34,624 nt of DNA, taken from contig JANTQF010000367.1 in assembly GCA_032988165.1 (NCBI GenBank), positions 1-34,624 on the forward strand, in the 5' to 3' direction. The notes beneath the pieces were generated by a model. The model ran no database searches. It was not told the origin of the DNA and saw nothing but the letters and a program-made list of their open reading frames with translations. This stretch comes from Emmonsiellopsis sp. PD_33. Lineage: Eukaryota > Ascomycota > Eurotiomycetes > Onygenales > Ajellomycetaceae. Of this stretch, positions 20,279-30,541 are shown piece by piece. The translations under genes and the position numbers were made by a program. Every line of letters starts with the position of its first letter. Positions within the stretch are counted from its first letter, which is position 1.

Positions 20279-22199
20279 ATGGCGAGCAGTGTGGATGCGA
20301 AGCTGCTTAAGCAGACCAAGTTCCCGCCTGAATTCAATAAAAAGGTGGACATGAACAAGGTCAACGTTGAGGTTATGAAGAAGTGGGTTGCCTACCTTCC
20401 TACCAATGTTTGCCGAACGAATACTGACAGTGGATGTTTTGCGATAGATGGATTGCCGGCAAAATATCAGAAATTCTAGGAAACGAGGACGATGTTGTAA
20501 TCGAACTGTGTTTCAATTTGCTCGAGGGTTCGCGCTTCGTAAGTCGACCGACTGACCTTCCTATACCGACTTTACCAGAGCTTCGTACTAATAAAATATC
20601 TTCTCTACAGCCGGACATCAAAGTTCTACAAATACAGCTCACCGGATTTTTGGATAAGGACACGGCCAAGTTCTGTAAGGAACTTTGGAACCTATGTCTC
20701 AGCGCGCAAGACAATCCGCAGGGTGTACCGAAAGAGCTGTTGGAAGCTAAAAAGTTGGAACTGAGACAAGAAAAGGTTGCTACACAGACACCCTGCATCA
20801 CCTCGGAATAGGCTCGTATACTGACATTTAAAAGCTTGAATCAGAAAGACAAGCCGAGGAAGACCGACGCCGGAAGGAAGAGGAACGGATTCGGGAGCGT
20901 GAGATGGAAACTTTGCGACAACGAGAGCGTGCTGATCGTGGTCGCGGCGGTAGAGGTGGGCACCGGGATTTCGACCGACGAGGCGATAGGGACTCTCGTT
21001 CTCCCCCAAGGCGATGGAGAAGCCCAGACAGGTTTCGTGACGGTCCTTCGAGGCGGAGGGCGGATACTTGGGCTCCATCTGGCGGAAGGCCCTCGCGGTG
21101 GGCCGATGATCGTGGTCGTCGTACGTCGAGGCAGGTGTCGCCGTCAATATCTAGATCGCCTTCCCGTTCATCGATTTCGCCTTCGCCGCCCCGGAGGGGC
21201 CGAGGTGGGCGTCATCGTCCCGCGCGACGCCGACGGTCTATAAGCAGTTCTCGTTCTCCAGAACGGGGGGATCGGAAACGGAGAAGAAGAAATAGCCCAG
21301 ACCGTGGTGATCATCGTGCAAGATCCAGTTCTAGCAGTCGGTCATCTCGCTCACCTTCTCCCAGGAGACGTAGGGGACGGTCCCTCACCCCCTCTTCATC
21401 ACGGAGCATATCTCGGTCCCCCCCACCGAGAAATATTCGCCACCGTCGCGCCCATTCTTCTGTTTCCAGATCCAGGTCCTCCTCTCGCCGGCGATCGTCC
21501 CGATCGCGATCGAATGACCGTGGACGCGGAGGGCGAGGAGACCGGCGGAGAAGATCGCCTTCATATGGTGCTAAAGATGATAAAAATGAATCACGAGCTG
21601 ATGTTAGCAAGGACCGCCCTTCCCGCGATGACCGCCGCCGCTTGAGTCGTAGCCGAAGCAGGGAACGACCCAACTACCGCCGGCGAAGAAGCCCTAGTCG
21701 CAGCCGGTCACGTTCCCGCAGTCCTTTCCGGTCTCGTAGTCGGTCTCGCAGCCGGTCTCATCGGGACAGGAATGACAGGAAAAGACACCAGTCAATTGAG
21801 AGATACGCCCATGCTGGTAGAAGACGCCAGAGCTCTTCAACCTCCCCATCCGCAGAAAAACGGCAAACGATAGCTGATTCAGAAAAAGAAACAAAACATT
21901 CCCTATCTCCTGCCCCGCGCAGGGCTCCCGAACCTAAAGAACCTAAAGAGAAAGCTACAAACCCAGATGAGGTGGGTAGCTAAATTACAAATCTCCGAAT
22001 GATGTTTGTGGTGGGATTTCTTTTGATTCTTTATCACTCTCTGCTAACCAGAGTTGCTGACGGCTTCGACTACCAGAAACCGACTCAACCGAAATCGCGT
22101 TTATCTGGGACGGAGCTTCGGGAAAGACTGGCCCGCGAGAAAGTCAAGGCCCTTCGACGTGAAAGCGCACAGGGCAAAGTCCCTCCTCAACAGGAGTAA
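20279..22199 (+). CDS. PWI-domain, RS-rich pre-mRNA processing protein (SRRM1/SRm160-like)
   Basis: Five exons: 20279-20382, 20448-20538, 20611-20775, 20859-21971 and 22077-22199, about 531 residues. Residues ~15-110 form a PWI domain (VNVEVMKKWIAGKISEILG, VVIELCFNLLEG, IQLTGFLDKDTAKFCKELW), which binds nucleic acid in SRRM1-type splicing co-activators. A Glu/Arg/Lys-rich helix follows, then a ~300-residue domain of SR/RS and SRSPSP repeats, which spliceosomal kinases normally phosphorylate. The last exon encodes the conserved-looking LSGTELRERLAREKVKALR tail. It should act in the nucleus linking splicing and 3'-end processing. The acceptor of exon 4 is uncertain: the CAG at 20844 is out of frame with the RS domain, whereas the GAG at 20858 keeps the frame. 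Confidence 0.88.
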
Positions 22200-22898
22200 G
22201 TTGAGCCGAAATGTCGTTATTTGAAACGTGAAAACACCACATCCGTGCCTCCTCCGTACATAGCATTGTCACTGGATGGCATTTCTTAACAACATTATTG
22301 CTCTTTGACTCGCGCACTAGCCAGTTTGCTTTTCTGCTGTTACATTCTGCCCTGTGTATCGTTTTTCTTACGCTCAGTTGAGACCTAATCGCTGCCCAAC
22401 CCCTATCCATAGCAGCTGGGTCAATAGATATGTGGCATTTGTCAACAAAATTTCCATCAGGATGGATGTTTTCTAGCTTGAGAAATAGAATAATTTGCTC
22501 CTATTTAGCGATCTGGCTATCTGAATATCTTCCGCTTGTCACTTGCACGCAGCCCCTAATGGATCCTTCGACGAAGATTAACTTTATGCTTACAGAGGGA
22601 TAAACTAAAGCACTCCTAAATCACAATAAGAACAGCGACCCGTCGAACCTTTCACAGGATATTCCCGACGCGTCTTGTTTTTTAGAGTCCTCCATGGCCT
22701 TCGCGTTCTACTAAAGCGCCGTTGCCGTGGAAACAATGTTGACACCGCCACGTGACCAGATTCCCTCCCACCTGGACTTTCCTGCTCCTCTCCGCCCTCA
22801 AATTCCGACCGACATTACGATATTCGACAACAGCAATTATCTCCTACGACTTCGGTAGCGGAATTGATGCGTCTAGATACGCGTCGGGGGTTATTAAT
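22200..22898. promoter_or_regulatory. Intergenic region upstream of Mps1 kinase
   Basis: 699 bp holding the 3' UTR of the PWI gene and the Mps1 promoter. A CACGTGAC E-box lies at 22749-22756, 143 bp upstream of the Mps1 ATG. The frame is open upstream of that ATG (to about 22752) but contains no in-frame ATG. Confidence 0.5.
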
Positions 22899-25460
22899 AT
22901 GGCAACAACAGCATCCCCTACCCCGATCCCATTAACCTACAGCAACAGCTTTCAGCGCCCAGGGTCGCGACAACTGTCTCGAACAACGACCTCTCGAACC
23001 CTTTCCAACCGCGCATCACCCAACACAGGCGCATCCGGATTAAACAGCGGCATATTTCCAATGTCCAGACCACAAACATACTCGATGGGAGATAGTTCTG
23101 ATGACGATTTCCCCGAACCCATTAAATTCAGCGCTTCCGTTAAGGCGCTTCTTGGAGAGGAGGACGGCTCGAATGCTGAACTTTCGCCGAGCCGTGCAAG
23201 AAGCGCAGCCCACATCAATAAAAACAGCATACTTAGCGAACGGCCTCAACAAACCCGGAAACCCCAGGAGAGACAGGTTCGCATTGCGTCGCCCAGGGAA
23301 CGGGCAACTGGCAGCCCGTCCCCTCGAGTTGTGAGAGTCAGTTCGGCCCGACTTTCTCCCAGTGCATTGAGTAGAGAGAGCTCCATTTTGGGTAAACAGG
23401 ATGAGAAGATTTTGGACACATCCGAACCGCCCCGCCGGGATTTGATTACGCCTGCCGCGCCGCGAACTCGAGTTGTCCGTGTCGTAAGGTCGGGATCACG
23501 TTCCCCATCGACCATATCCCCGAGCGGCACTAGATCAAGCGGAAGATCGTCTAGAGAAGGTGGAAGCGGGAGTCGCCTTGGCGACAGATCCTTTTCGGGA
23601 GATGACCGTCAGCGCGAGGAGCGTGGTGTTCGGTCTGGTTCAAGCACAGTGTTAAGGTCGAGGCCCGGTGAAGATACAGGAATGCAGAGTTCGCTGCGGA
23701 TAAAAAGAGTTGGTAAATTAACTGGCTCGTTTCTTAACGGACCTGCGCGACGGGGCGTAATCCGGAGACAAAGCGAAGAAATCCAAGAGGATGAAAGTGA
23801 ATGGCCTAGCGCCAGTGCCAGTCCCCGAATGAACGAAGAACGCCAACAGGAGAATGGGCAATCCGATGACCAGTCTTTCGAAAAACCCAAGCAGTACCCC
23901 AGACCATCGGAACAGAGTAGTGGATCCCCCGTTCCAATACAAGCCGCCAAACGATACCCAGATCCGGAGATCCCCAGACAAGAGCCATTGCTAGGGGTCA
24001 CTCCTCCAGAGCATCCCATCTCCGCCACGAAACCCAAATCCCCTTTATCAACAGAGCTCAGGGCATCGTCAAAATCAACCAAAGAAGCCCCTATATTTTA
24101 CCAAGTTCCCCCATTCAACTCCAAACCCGCCAATCGCAGCCAGGAAAACGACCCTCAACCAACCTTCAGAAGGTCAAAATCCCATGGCTTCGGTCTTGAC
24201 AAGGCAGAAAAATTCTCTGTCATATATGATGAGAAGGAGCCGGCCAAACAAGCACCAACGACAGTTTCCCCTCGCAAACCTCTAGCACCTAGGGACAACA
24301 ACACTCCACGTCGACCAGCCCCTCCTCCCCCAAAAATGTCCGTTCTAGAAACAGCCACAGCCCCCGCGGGAGCTACCTCATCGCAAGCTCGAAGAAAACG
24401 CGTCCAGGTAACAATCAATCGCAAGCCTTTTACCCGGTTAGACTGTATCGGACGAGGTGGCAGTTCGAGAGTGTATCGTGTCATGGCTGAAAATTGCAAA
24501 ATATTCGCCTTGAAGAGAGTCAATCTGGAGGATGTTGATCCCTTGGCGATGGCAGGATACAAGGGGGAGATCGATTTGCTTAAGAAACTCGAAAATGTGG
24601 ACCGCGTCGTGCGACTCTTTGACTGGGAAATCAACGAGGAGAAGCATGCCCTCAGTGTTTTGATGGAAATTGGCGAGTCCGACTTGTACAGGGTACTCAC
24701 CCTTCGTCTAAATTCGGAAGACGCAGTTTTCGACCCAACATTCACGCGATATTACTGGAAAGAGATGCTTGAATGTGTTCAGGCAGTTCACGAATTCGAT
24801 ATTGTCCACTCGGATCTCAAGCCTGCAAACTTTGTCCTCGTGAAGGGAAATCTTAAATTGATCGATTTCGGTATCGCGAATGCGATTCAGGATGATACAG
24901 TCAATGTTCATCGAGAACAGCAAATCGGGACACCGAATTACATGGCCCCCGAATCTCTTATCGATATTAATGCTGCGACCGGTTTGCCATCAAGTGCTGG
25001 CAAAATGATGAAAGTCGGCAAGCCAAGCGACGTCTGGAGTCTTGGTTGCATCCTTTACCAAATGGTCTATGGAAAGCCACCATTCGCACATATCACGAAA
25101 CCTTTGGAGCGCATCATGGCCATCCCCAACCCTAGCGTTGTCATCGACTACCCGGCCTTTGGAGTTGGTGGGGTTTCGGTTCCCCCTGGACTCATCAAAA
25201 CCCTCAAGCGCTGTTTACAGCGTGATCAACGCCTTCGACCAACCGTGAAGGAATTGTTGAGCCAGAGAGATCCCTTTTTGTACCCAGAAGCGAGCCTCGA
25301 AGGAACAGTCCCCATGACGCAGGAAATGTTGGGTAGAATCCTAACAAATGTCGTCAACCATTGCAGGGCGCGGGGGCCACCAAAGGATGAAGATTTGGCT
25401 GGGTGGCCCGCCGGGTTCTTTGCGAAGATTAAATCTGCACTTGAAGAGGACGCGCTTTGA
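22899..25460 (+). CDS. mps1: Dual-specificity spindle-checkpoint kinase Mps1/TTK
   Basis: A single exon of 853 residues starting at MATTASPTP. The first ~500 residues are Ser/Pro/Arg-rich and probably disordered, with many SP/TP sites that could be regulatory phosphosites. The kinase domain spans ~512-795. It shows the glycine loop GRGGSSRVYRV (from G518), ATP-binding K539 in ALKRV, a catalytic loop HSDLKPAN (D639), DFG (D656) and an activation segment REQQIGTPNYMAPE. The HSDLKP loop and the IGTPNYMAPES segment are characteristic of the Mps1/TTK family rather than of other Ser/Thr kinases. It acts at kinetochores, phosphorylating KNL1/Spc105-type MELT repeats to recruit Bub proteins, and in yeast also in spindle-pole duplication. 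No TPR-like N-terminal module is evident, as is common in fungal orthologues. Confidence 0.95.
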   Translation: MATTASPTPIPLTYSNSFQRPGSRQLSRTTTSRTLSNRASPNTGASGLNSGIFPMSRPQTYSMGDSSDDDFPEPIKFSASVKALLGEEDGSNAELSPSRARSAAHINKNSILSERPQQTRKPQERQVRIASPRERATGSPSPRVVRVSSARLSPSALSRESSILGKQDEKILDTSEPPRRDLITPAAPRTRVVRVVRSGSRSPSTISPSGTRSSGRSSREGGSGSRLGDRSFSGDDRQREERGVRSGSSTVLRSRPGEDTGMQSSLRIKRVGKLTGSFLNGPARRGVIRRQSEEIQEDESEWPSASASPRMNEERQQENGQSDDQSFEKPKQYPRPSEQSSGSPVPIQAAKRYPDPEIPRQEPLLGVTPPEHPISATKPKSPLSTELRASSKSTKEAPIFYQVPPFNSKPANRSQENDPQPTFRRSKSHGFGLDKAEKFSVIYDEKEPAKQAPTTVSPRKPLAPRDNNTPRRPAPPPPKMSVLETATAPAGATSSQARRKRVQVTINRKPFTRLDCIGRGGSSRVYRVMAENCKIFALKRVNLEDVDPLAMAGYKGEIDLLKKLENVDRVVRLFDWEINEEKHALSVLMEIGESDLYRVLTLRLNSEDAVFDPTFTRYYWKEMLECVQAVHEFDIVHSDLKPANFVLVKGNLKLIDFGIANAIQDDTVNVHREQQIGTPNYMAPESLIDINAATGLPSSAGKMMKVGKPSDVWSLGCILYQMVYGKPPFAHITKPLERIMAIPNPSVVIDYPAFGVGGVSVPPGLIKTLKRCLQRDQRLRPTVKELLSQRDPFLYPEASLEGTVPMTQEMLGRILTNVVNHCRARGPPKDEDLAGWPAGFFAKIKSALEEDAL

Positions 25461-26523
25461 TGTCTCCTTGTCGTTCATTTCTTTTGTTTCCTTTGTGATA
25501 CCTAGTCGAATATTTGGAGTCTAGCTTGGATTTTTATTCTTCGTTTGGGAACGGTGTCTTGGAGTTTTTGGCCTCCTCGTCACGATTGGGTGTCTTTTTG
25601 CTGAGATTTTTTGAATTCATTGGGATATCATTGATTTCTATTGTTTTCTCTTGTGTCATGCGTTTGAGCGTCGTTTCTTGATTTTGTTGCCTATCATGAC
25701 TCTGGTTCTTGAACAAACTTCTTTTGATATTCTCTTTCATTGCTTACCACACCGTTACTTGTTGCGTCACTTGGGCATGGTCTAGCTTGTATACACACTG
25801 CACAACTTTTCATACTAATATATACATAATTTCTCTTTGGTGATCTTTTGGAGAGGTACTTTCGCCATCTTGCCAGTTCTATGATAGATAGGTATGTCTA
25901 TGTCCGGAAGTGTATATTTTGTTTCGGCCCGGGTTTGCTAGAGGGGGTTCGTAGTTGAGTTCAATCATGATATATGATTTGTTAAATAGGTGCATTGGTT
26001 CGGGTGGTGAGGGAAGCTTCTCCATGGGCTCAAGGAAACTTGTCTGCTCAAGATCTTGTAATATTTTGGGAAGAATGGATCTTCAAGCCTTTGTAGGAAG
26101 CTAGCTAGATAAAAAACTGAGGATACTGCCGTTGAAATTACACATGGTGTATTTGGCATCAGGCTGGATTATTTCTGAGCAGAGAGAGGGAGCTAAAATC
26201 ATAGTGAGTAGTGATTCTGGTAGCAATGTTATAATAGACCTCAGTATCTGATGAGGGATCAAAGGTATTCATTGGTCATTTTCCTGGACACCCTCTGGAA
26301 TTTGGAATAATGGTACAATTTTTGCAATGCTATATGAGGCGATTCGAGGGGGGTAAAAAACAACCAGGCCGAACCAGCATATTCCTCAGCCCAGCAAAAT
26401 AATCTGATATCCAGTAAATAGTATACACATATTGGAAAGAACAGCAAGCAAAATCCTACTCACTCCTTTCACAAATCCCTCGAACCATGTCTATTAAAAC
26501 AAAAAGCAAACAACTTCCCCCGA
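25461..26523. other. Intergenic between convergent Mps1 and bL21m genes
   Basis: About 1.06 kb, AT-rich, containing the two 3' UTRs. Short open frames on the minus strand (25534-25740, 25965-26159, 26259-26447) have no recognisable features. No tRNA was seen. Confidence 0.55.
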
Positions 26524-27237
26524 TCACTCTTCCTTGACAATCTCCGCCCCCTCCTGCACCAGCTCATCCAATTCCCTAATTTTCACATCCACGACCCTCA
26601 AAATCGTATACTTGTGCTTGCTCTTAACCTTCCGTACATGTCTCTGTCTCCGCTTCGTCTTCTCTTTGATACGGAGCGGTTCCGCCTCGGTACCAATAAC
26701 CCGGACTCGGCACTCGAATAACCGTTCATCGACGTAGGGCGCGCCCTTGAGTGTGAAATCCCGCGAACCGATGACTGATGCTCGATTGAGCCGGAGAATG
26801 TCGCCCGGGTGCACGTTGGGCATCAGGAATGGAAGACGGACGGTGTCCCCGGCCGTCAGCACGTAGGGACGTCCATGGAGGTGGGCGCTAATGTAATGCG
26901 GCGTTTGGGTTGTGAGATGGGGGAGGAGAGAGGTTAGAGATGGTGTGAGCGTGAGAGGCTTTGTGAATGTAGGTGGTTGTGGGAGTTTGGTGGGAGGGAT
27001 TATTGTCGATGTCGAGGAGGATTCTGAGGATAGCGACTGGGTTGGGGCGGCTTCGGGCTGCTGTGATCTGCCCTGCTCTTCGACAGGTTTAGAGGGTGTT
27101 TGAGGAGGAATTTCAGCGGGTGTGGCGTGGAATTGGGCTCCTGACGAGGCTTGGTGTAGGTATGCTCGGCTCGCTGGGAGAATGGATGGCATCCACCAGG
27201 TGTCGAGCGCGGTTCGGAGAGTTGACCTCGCGAACAT
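26524..27237 (-). CDS. Mitochondrial large-subunit ribosomal protein bL21m
   Basis: A single exon of 237 residues. The start at 27237 gives a typical mitochondrial presequence: MFARSTLRTALDTW with Arg, Ser and no acidic residue for the first 10 positions; ATG context has A at -3. An upstream in-frame start at 27354 would place an acidic peptide in front and is less likely. Residues ~45-110 are a Pro/Ser/Thr-rich linker. Residues ~113-220 match the bacterial L21 fold (YVLTAGDTVRLPF, HPGDILRLNRASVIGSRDFT, KTKRRQRHVRKVKSKHKYTILRV). The basic KTKRRQRHVRKVKSKHK loop is the 23S rRNA-binding part. The protein belongs to the mitoribosomal large subunit (yeast orthologue Mrpl49). The gene is divergent from NSA2. 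Confidence 0.92.
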   Translation of the reverse strand: MFARSTLRTALDTWWMPSILPASRAYLHQASSGAQFHATPAEIPPQTPSKPVEEQGRSQQPEAAPTQSLSSESSSTSTIIPPTKLPQPPTFTKPLTLTPSLTSLLPHLTTQTPHYISAHLHGRPYVLTAGDTVRLPFLMPNVHPGDILRLNRASVIGSRDFTLKGAPYVDERLFECRVRVIGTEAEPLRIKEKTKRRQRHVRKVKSKHKYTILRVVDVKIRELDELVQEGAEIVKEE

Positions 27238-27564
27238 TGTGGGCGGTAGTGTATGGCCGTTCCTGCTGATAGGCTGTACGCAGGTAATTGTCCTTCCGTC
27301 AATTGAAGCGGAGTGTCCTCCTCCGTCCGGATGCTCGATATTGATGTCTATCACTTTTTCTGGCGAAGTTGAAGAAAATCAAATCGGGATGGCGCAAATG
27401 GCCGCTCCGGTCACCGTACGGTCATGTGATGTAATATTATGTAAGCGTATCATGTGACCGCGATTATCGATAATTCTCCAACCTCAGCTTTTTTCGATAG
27501 CAGAACGGGGAGATTTTGTGGCCGCGATATATCTCAGTAACGGGCTACAGTCGTCGTTTTCAAC
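27238..27564. promoter_or_regulatory. Shared divergent promoter of bL21m and NSA2
   Basis: 327 bp between two start codons. It contains a perfect 10-bp palindrome ACCGTACGGT (27413-27422) that runs into the first of two direct copies of TCATGTGA (27422-27429 and 27450-27457, 28 bp apart). Both copies resemble E-box (CANNTG) sites. The arrangement would allow joint control of a mitochondrial and a cytosolic ribosome gene; this is inference. Confidence 0.6.
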
Positions 27565-28649
27565 ATGGTAAGTCTAGTCATGCTCCTCTATATTTCTGGA
27601 GCAGTTGTGCTAACTGATACTTTCCCCCAATCAGCCTCAGAACGAGTTCGTCAATCCCCTTCAAACATTGTGAAATTTCGTCAAAGCCGCTAACAGCCAT
27701 ATAGATATATCGAACGATGGCAGAAGCAGCACGGGAAGCGGTAAGTACAGCCCAAATAACAGCAAAACCGCCATATACGCTGCCAGTTAAAGGCACCGCG
27801 ACGCAATAGTCTAACATTTCATTTCCGTACAGCCTCGACCACGAGGAGCGCACCCGCAAGCGGATAGCCCGTGAATCACACAAGCAGTCTCACGATGCCC
27901 AAAACTTCCGCGGCCTACGGGCCAAGCTATACCAGAAGAAGCGCCATGCGGAGAAGATCCAGATGAAGAAACGGATCCGGGCGCAAGAAGAGAAGAACGT
28001 CAAATCGTCCGCGCCAGACCAGCCTTCCTCCGCTCCCCTCCCCAACTACCTTCTCGACCGATCCCAGGAGACCAATGCCAAATCTTTGTCGAGTGCGATT
28101 AAGAATAAGCGTGCAGAGAAGGCTGCCAAGTTCGCCGTGCCCCTGCCGAAAGTTAAGGGTATTAGTGAGGAGGAGATGTTCAAGGTTGTGAAGACTGGAA
28201 AGAAGACCGCGAAGAAGTCGTGGAAGCGCATGATTACCAAACCTACCTTTGTTGGAAACGATTTCACCCGTCGACCTGTCAAGTATGAGCGCTTCATTCG
28301 TCCCATGGGTCTCCGATATAAGAAGGCAAATGTTACCCATCCCGAGCTTGCGGTTACAGTCCAGCTGCCGATCATCAGCGTTAAGAAGAACCCGCAAAAC
28401 CCAATGTATACGCAACTTGGTGTTTTGACTAAGGGAACGATTATCGAGGTTAATGTTAGCGAGCTGGGTCTTGTCACGGCGGGCGGAAAGGTGGTGTGGG
28501 GTAAATGGGCGCAGATCACGAATAACTGCGAGAATGATGGATGTGTCAATGCGTGAGTTTCCCTTCTTTGCCCCTTGGCAGCACAATCCTTTCCTGGATT
28601 AGCAATCAGGAATCCTAAACTAATTCTCGACAGCGTCCTTCTTGTTTAA
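27565..28649 (+). CDS. nsa2: Ribosome biogenesis protein NSA2 (pre-60S factor)
   Basis: Five exons: 27565-27567, 27635-27645, 27705-27740, 27833-28552 and 28634-28649, which together give exactly 261 residues, the standard NSA2 length. Exon 1 is the ATG alone and exon 2 is 11 nt. All introns are GT-AG with phases that restore the family N-terminus MPQNEYIERWQKQHGKRLDH. Then come RTRKRIARESHKQS, a basic helical region, and the S8e/NSA2-type beta domain with AVTVQLPIISVKKNPQNPMYT and LGVLTKGTIIEVNVSELGL, ending CVNAVLLV. NSA2 joins nucleolar pre-60S particles and is needed for 27S pre-rRNA processing in ITS2. The tiny first exons mean that splicing is obligatory for any protein to be made. Confidence 0.95.
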
Positions 28650-29290
28650 ATCTACTCTCCGTGGTCGCAGCCTACGGCATTCAGTTTATTCTTTTACATG
28701 ACGGAGAGAATATACCCACCCCAGATCACGCTTTGTTTCCTAAAATACCCCTTCCCAGCCATTTAGAAGTTGAGAAGGGAGGGATCAAAGCATGAAAAAG
28801 GCATCGGATACCTCAACAAAAATATTCCATTACAAGGCGGCGTTTGGCGAATTAGACATCGGAACAAAACGCGGCTACACTTTTGAATGTTTTTCTTTTT
28901 GCTGTTTTTTTATAACCTTGCACGCAATTGGCAATGGGCGCCTTTTCTTTTCTTTTCTTTTTACTTGTCATAAATGACTGACTGTTTCTATTTTCTCCAT
29001 CTATTACTACTTGGATAGAATTAATATGCCAAGAGTTTTCCCCCCCGCTGTCCCTTTCGCAAAACTCACGAAATGTCAAAGACAGGATAAAATATTCCCA
29101 TCAACTGTCTTTTGAGGCAGTCGGTTGCCCTTTCATCTCTACTTCATGACGCCTACCATTTCAATTCCCATGCCCACCACAAAAAACGCCACCCCGCTCA
29201 AAAACAAATCAAAAATATAAAATCTACTAGACCCCCTTTCCATATCCCTACCCCTTTTTATCCTCTATCCCACATCCTACCAGCTACCTC
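28650..29290. other. Intergenic between convergent NSA2 and SDR-like genes
   Basis: 641 bp containing both 3' UTRs, with T-rich (28890-28965) and A/C-rich (29160-29340) low complexity. No gene recognised. Confidence 0.55.
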
Positions 29291-30541
29291 CTACCTACCC
29301 CACCCCAAAACCTCCCCAGCCACCTCAACCCCACACCTCCCCAACACCCTTAAACACCCCCTAGCCAGCTCCCGTTCATTCCGCGGGACCTGAACCGCAC
29401 GCCTCTTCGCCCACGGACAGGGCCGGGGACAGATGAAGTCTGGTTCGCATTCGCATTCGTCTTCGTCTTCATCTTCATCTCCATCTCCATCTCCGTGCTC
29501 GCCATGTTTATCTCTCCCTATCACGGCCCGCGACGGCGATGATGGCGATGGCTCTAACGGCGCTTCCTCTTTCTCTTCCTCTTCTTCCTCCTTCTCTTTC
29601 TCCGTGGAATGGGAATGCAGCTTATGCACCTGCCAGCCCCCCACACGGACTAAAAACGCCGCGACGCCCTCGTCCTTCAGACTCCCTGATAGGTTGCGGA
29701 TGAGCGTGTTGATGTCCGTGCCGCTGCCTCTATTTATGCATGTGTAGTCTAGGGCGGGTGTGGTGGTGAGTGTTAAGATTTTCCTATCCCGGCCACGGCC
29801 GCGGCGGAGGAGGGGGAGGAAGGCGTGAAGGACGGTTGTGGTGTCTGTTGCCGGGGGTGTATCTAGGTTGGCTGGGGTGCTGGAGCCGCGTGAGAAGGGT
29901 GTTGGTTAGCATCGCGTATCATATGACTGGGGCGGGAATAGGGGCGTTGGGGGGGGGGGTATAGTATCGAAAACGGCCCCCGCAGGAGGAACATGGTCGA
30001 CATACAGATCCTCACATCCTTCATTCTTCCAATCATAAGGTACTCCTCTGATCTCCCTGTCTTTCTCCCCTGCCCCCAACCCCGCATTCAAAATCAAACA
30101 ATCCAACCCACCACCACCCTCCTCCTGCAATATCCGCCCAACCCTCTCAACCACCTCTCCGATCTTTTCCATCATCCTCGAGTCCGACCCCGCCACGTCC
30201 AAATCAACAACACACAGCCGACTCTTCCCCGCTTGCATCTGCGCATCATATACCTGCTCCCTTAGTGCTTGTAAATGCCGTGAGCCCTCAGCGTCTTTGT
30301 CTTTGTCTTTGCCTTTGTCTACTACGGCTATTATGGTGGAGGCTGGGGGTGTTTGAAGGAGCTAATTTGGTGGTTGTTAGTTTGGTTGTGTATTTTTATC
30401 TCTAAAATGCGCGTTTGAGACGGGGGGGGGGGTAAAGGGGGTAAAGGGTTGGGGGGATCTCACCAACTCCTCCACGATCGCGAGGCCGAGCGGGCTGCTG
30501 GCGTCTGCGATGAGGTATGAGGACGAGGATGAGGAGGCCAT
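29291..30541 (-). CDS. SDR-fold (Rossmann) protein with degenerate active site
   Basis: Exons 30541-30464, 30361-30006 and 29879-29291 give 340 residues. Intron 2 has a GTATGT donor, a GCTAAC branch point and a CAG acceptor. Order: first beta-alpha unit YLIADASSPLGLAIVEEL; second strand STIIAVVDKGKD; LCVVDLDVAGSDSRMMEKI; DCLILNAGLG, equivalent to the SDR NNAG motif; TVLHAFLPLLRRGR-DRKILTLT, equivalent to strand 5; and INTLIRNLSGSLKDEGVAAFLVRVGGW, equivalent to the helix after YxxxK and the P-G-W strand. The TGxxxGxG loop is replaced by ADASSPLG, and no YxxxK is found at the expected place. This suggests a non-catalytic or unusual SDR. A Glu-rich then Asp-rich acidic tract follows in the C-terminal third. 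The start at 30541 (context ACAATGG) was chosen; an in-frame ATG at 30661 would add 40 residues. Confidence 0.75.

Noticed and set aside
20836..21243. 135-codon frame in the RS region of the PWI gene as a separate gene
   Set aside because: It is the out-of-frame reading of the RS domain; the RS frame is far more characteristic. Retained only as a possible alternative-splice product.
29433..29747. Ser-rich plus-strand frame opposite the SDR-like gene
   Set aside because: Antisense image of the Asp/Glu repeat tract in the minus-strand exon.
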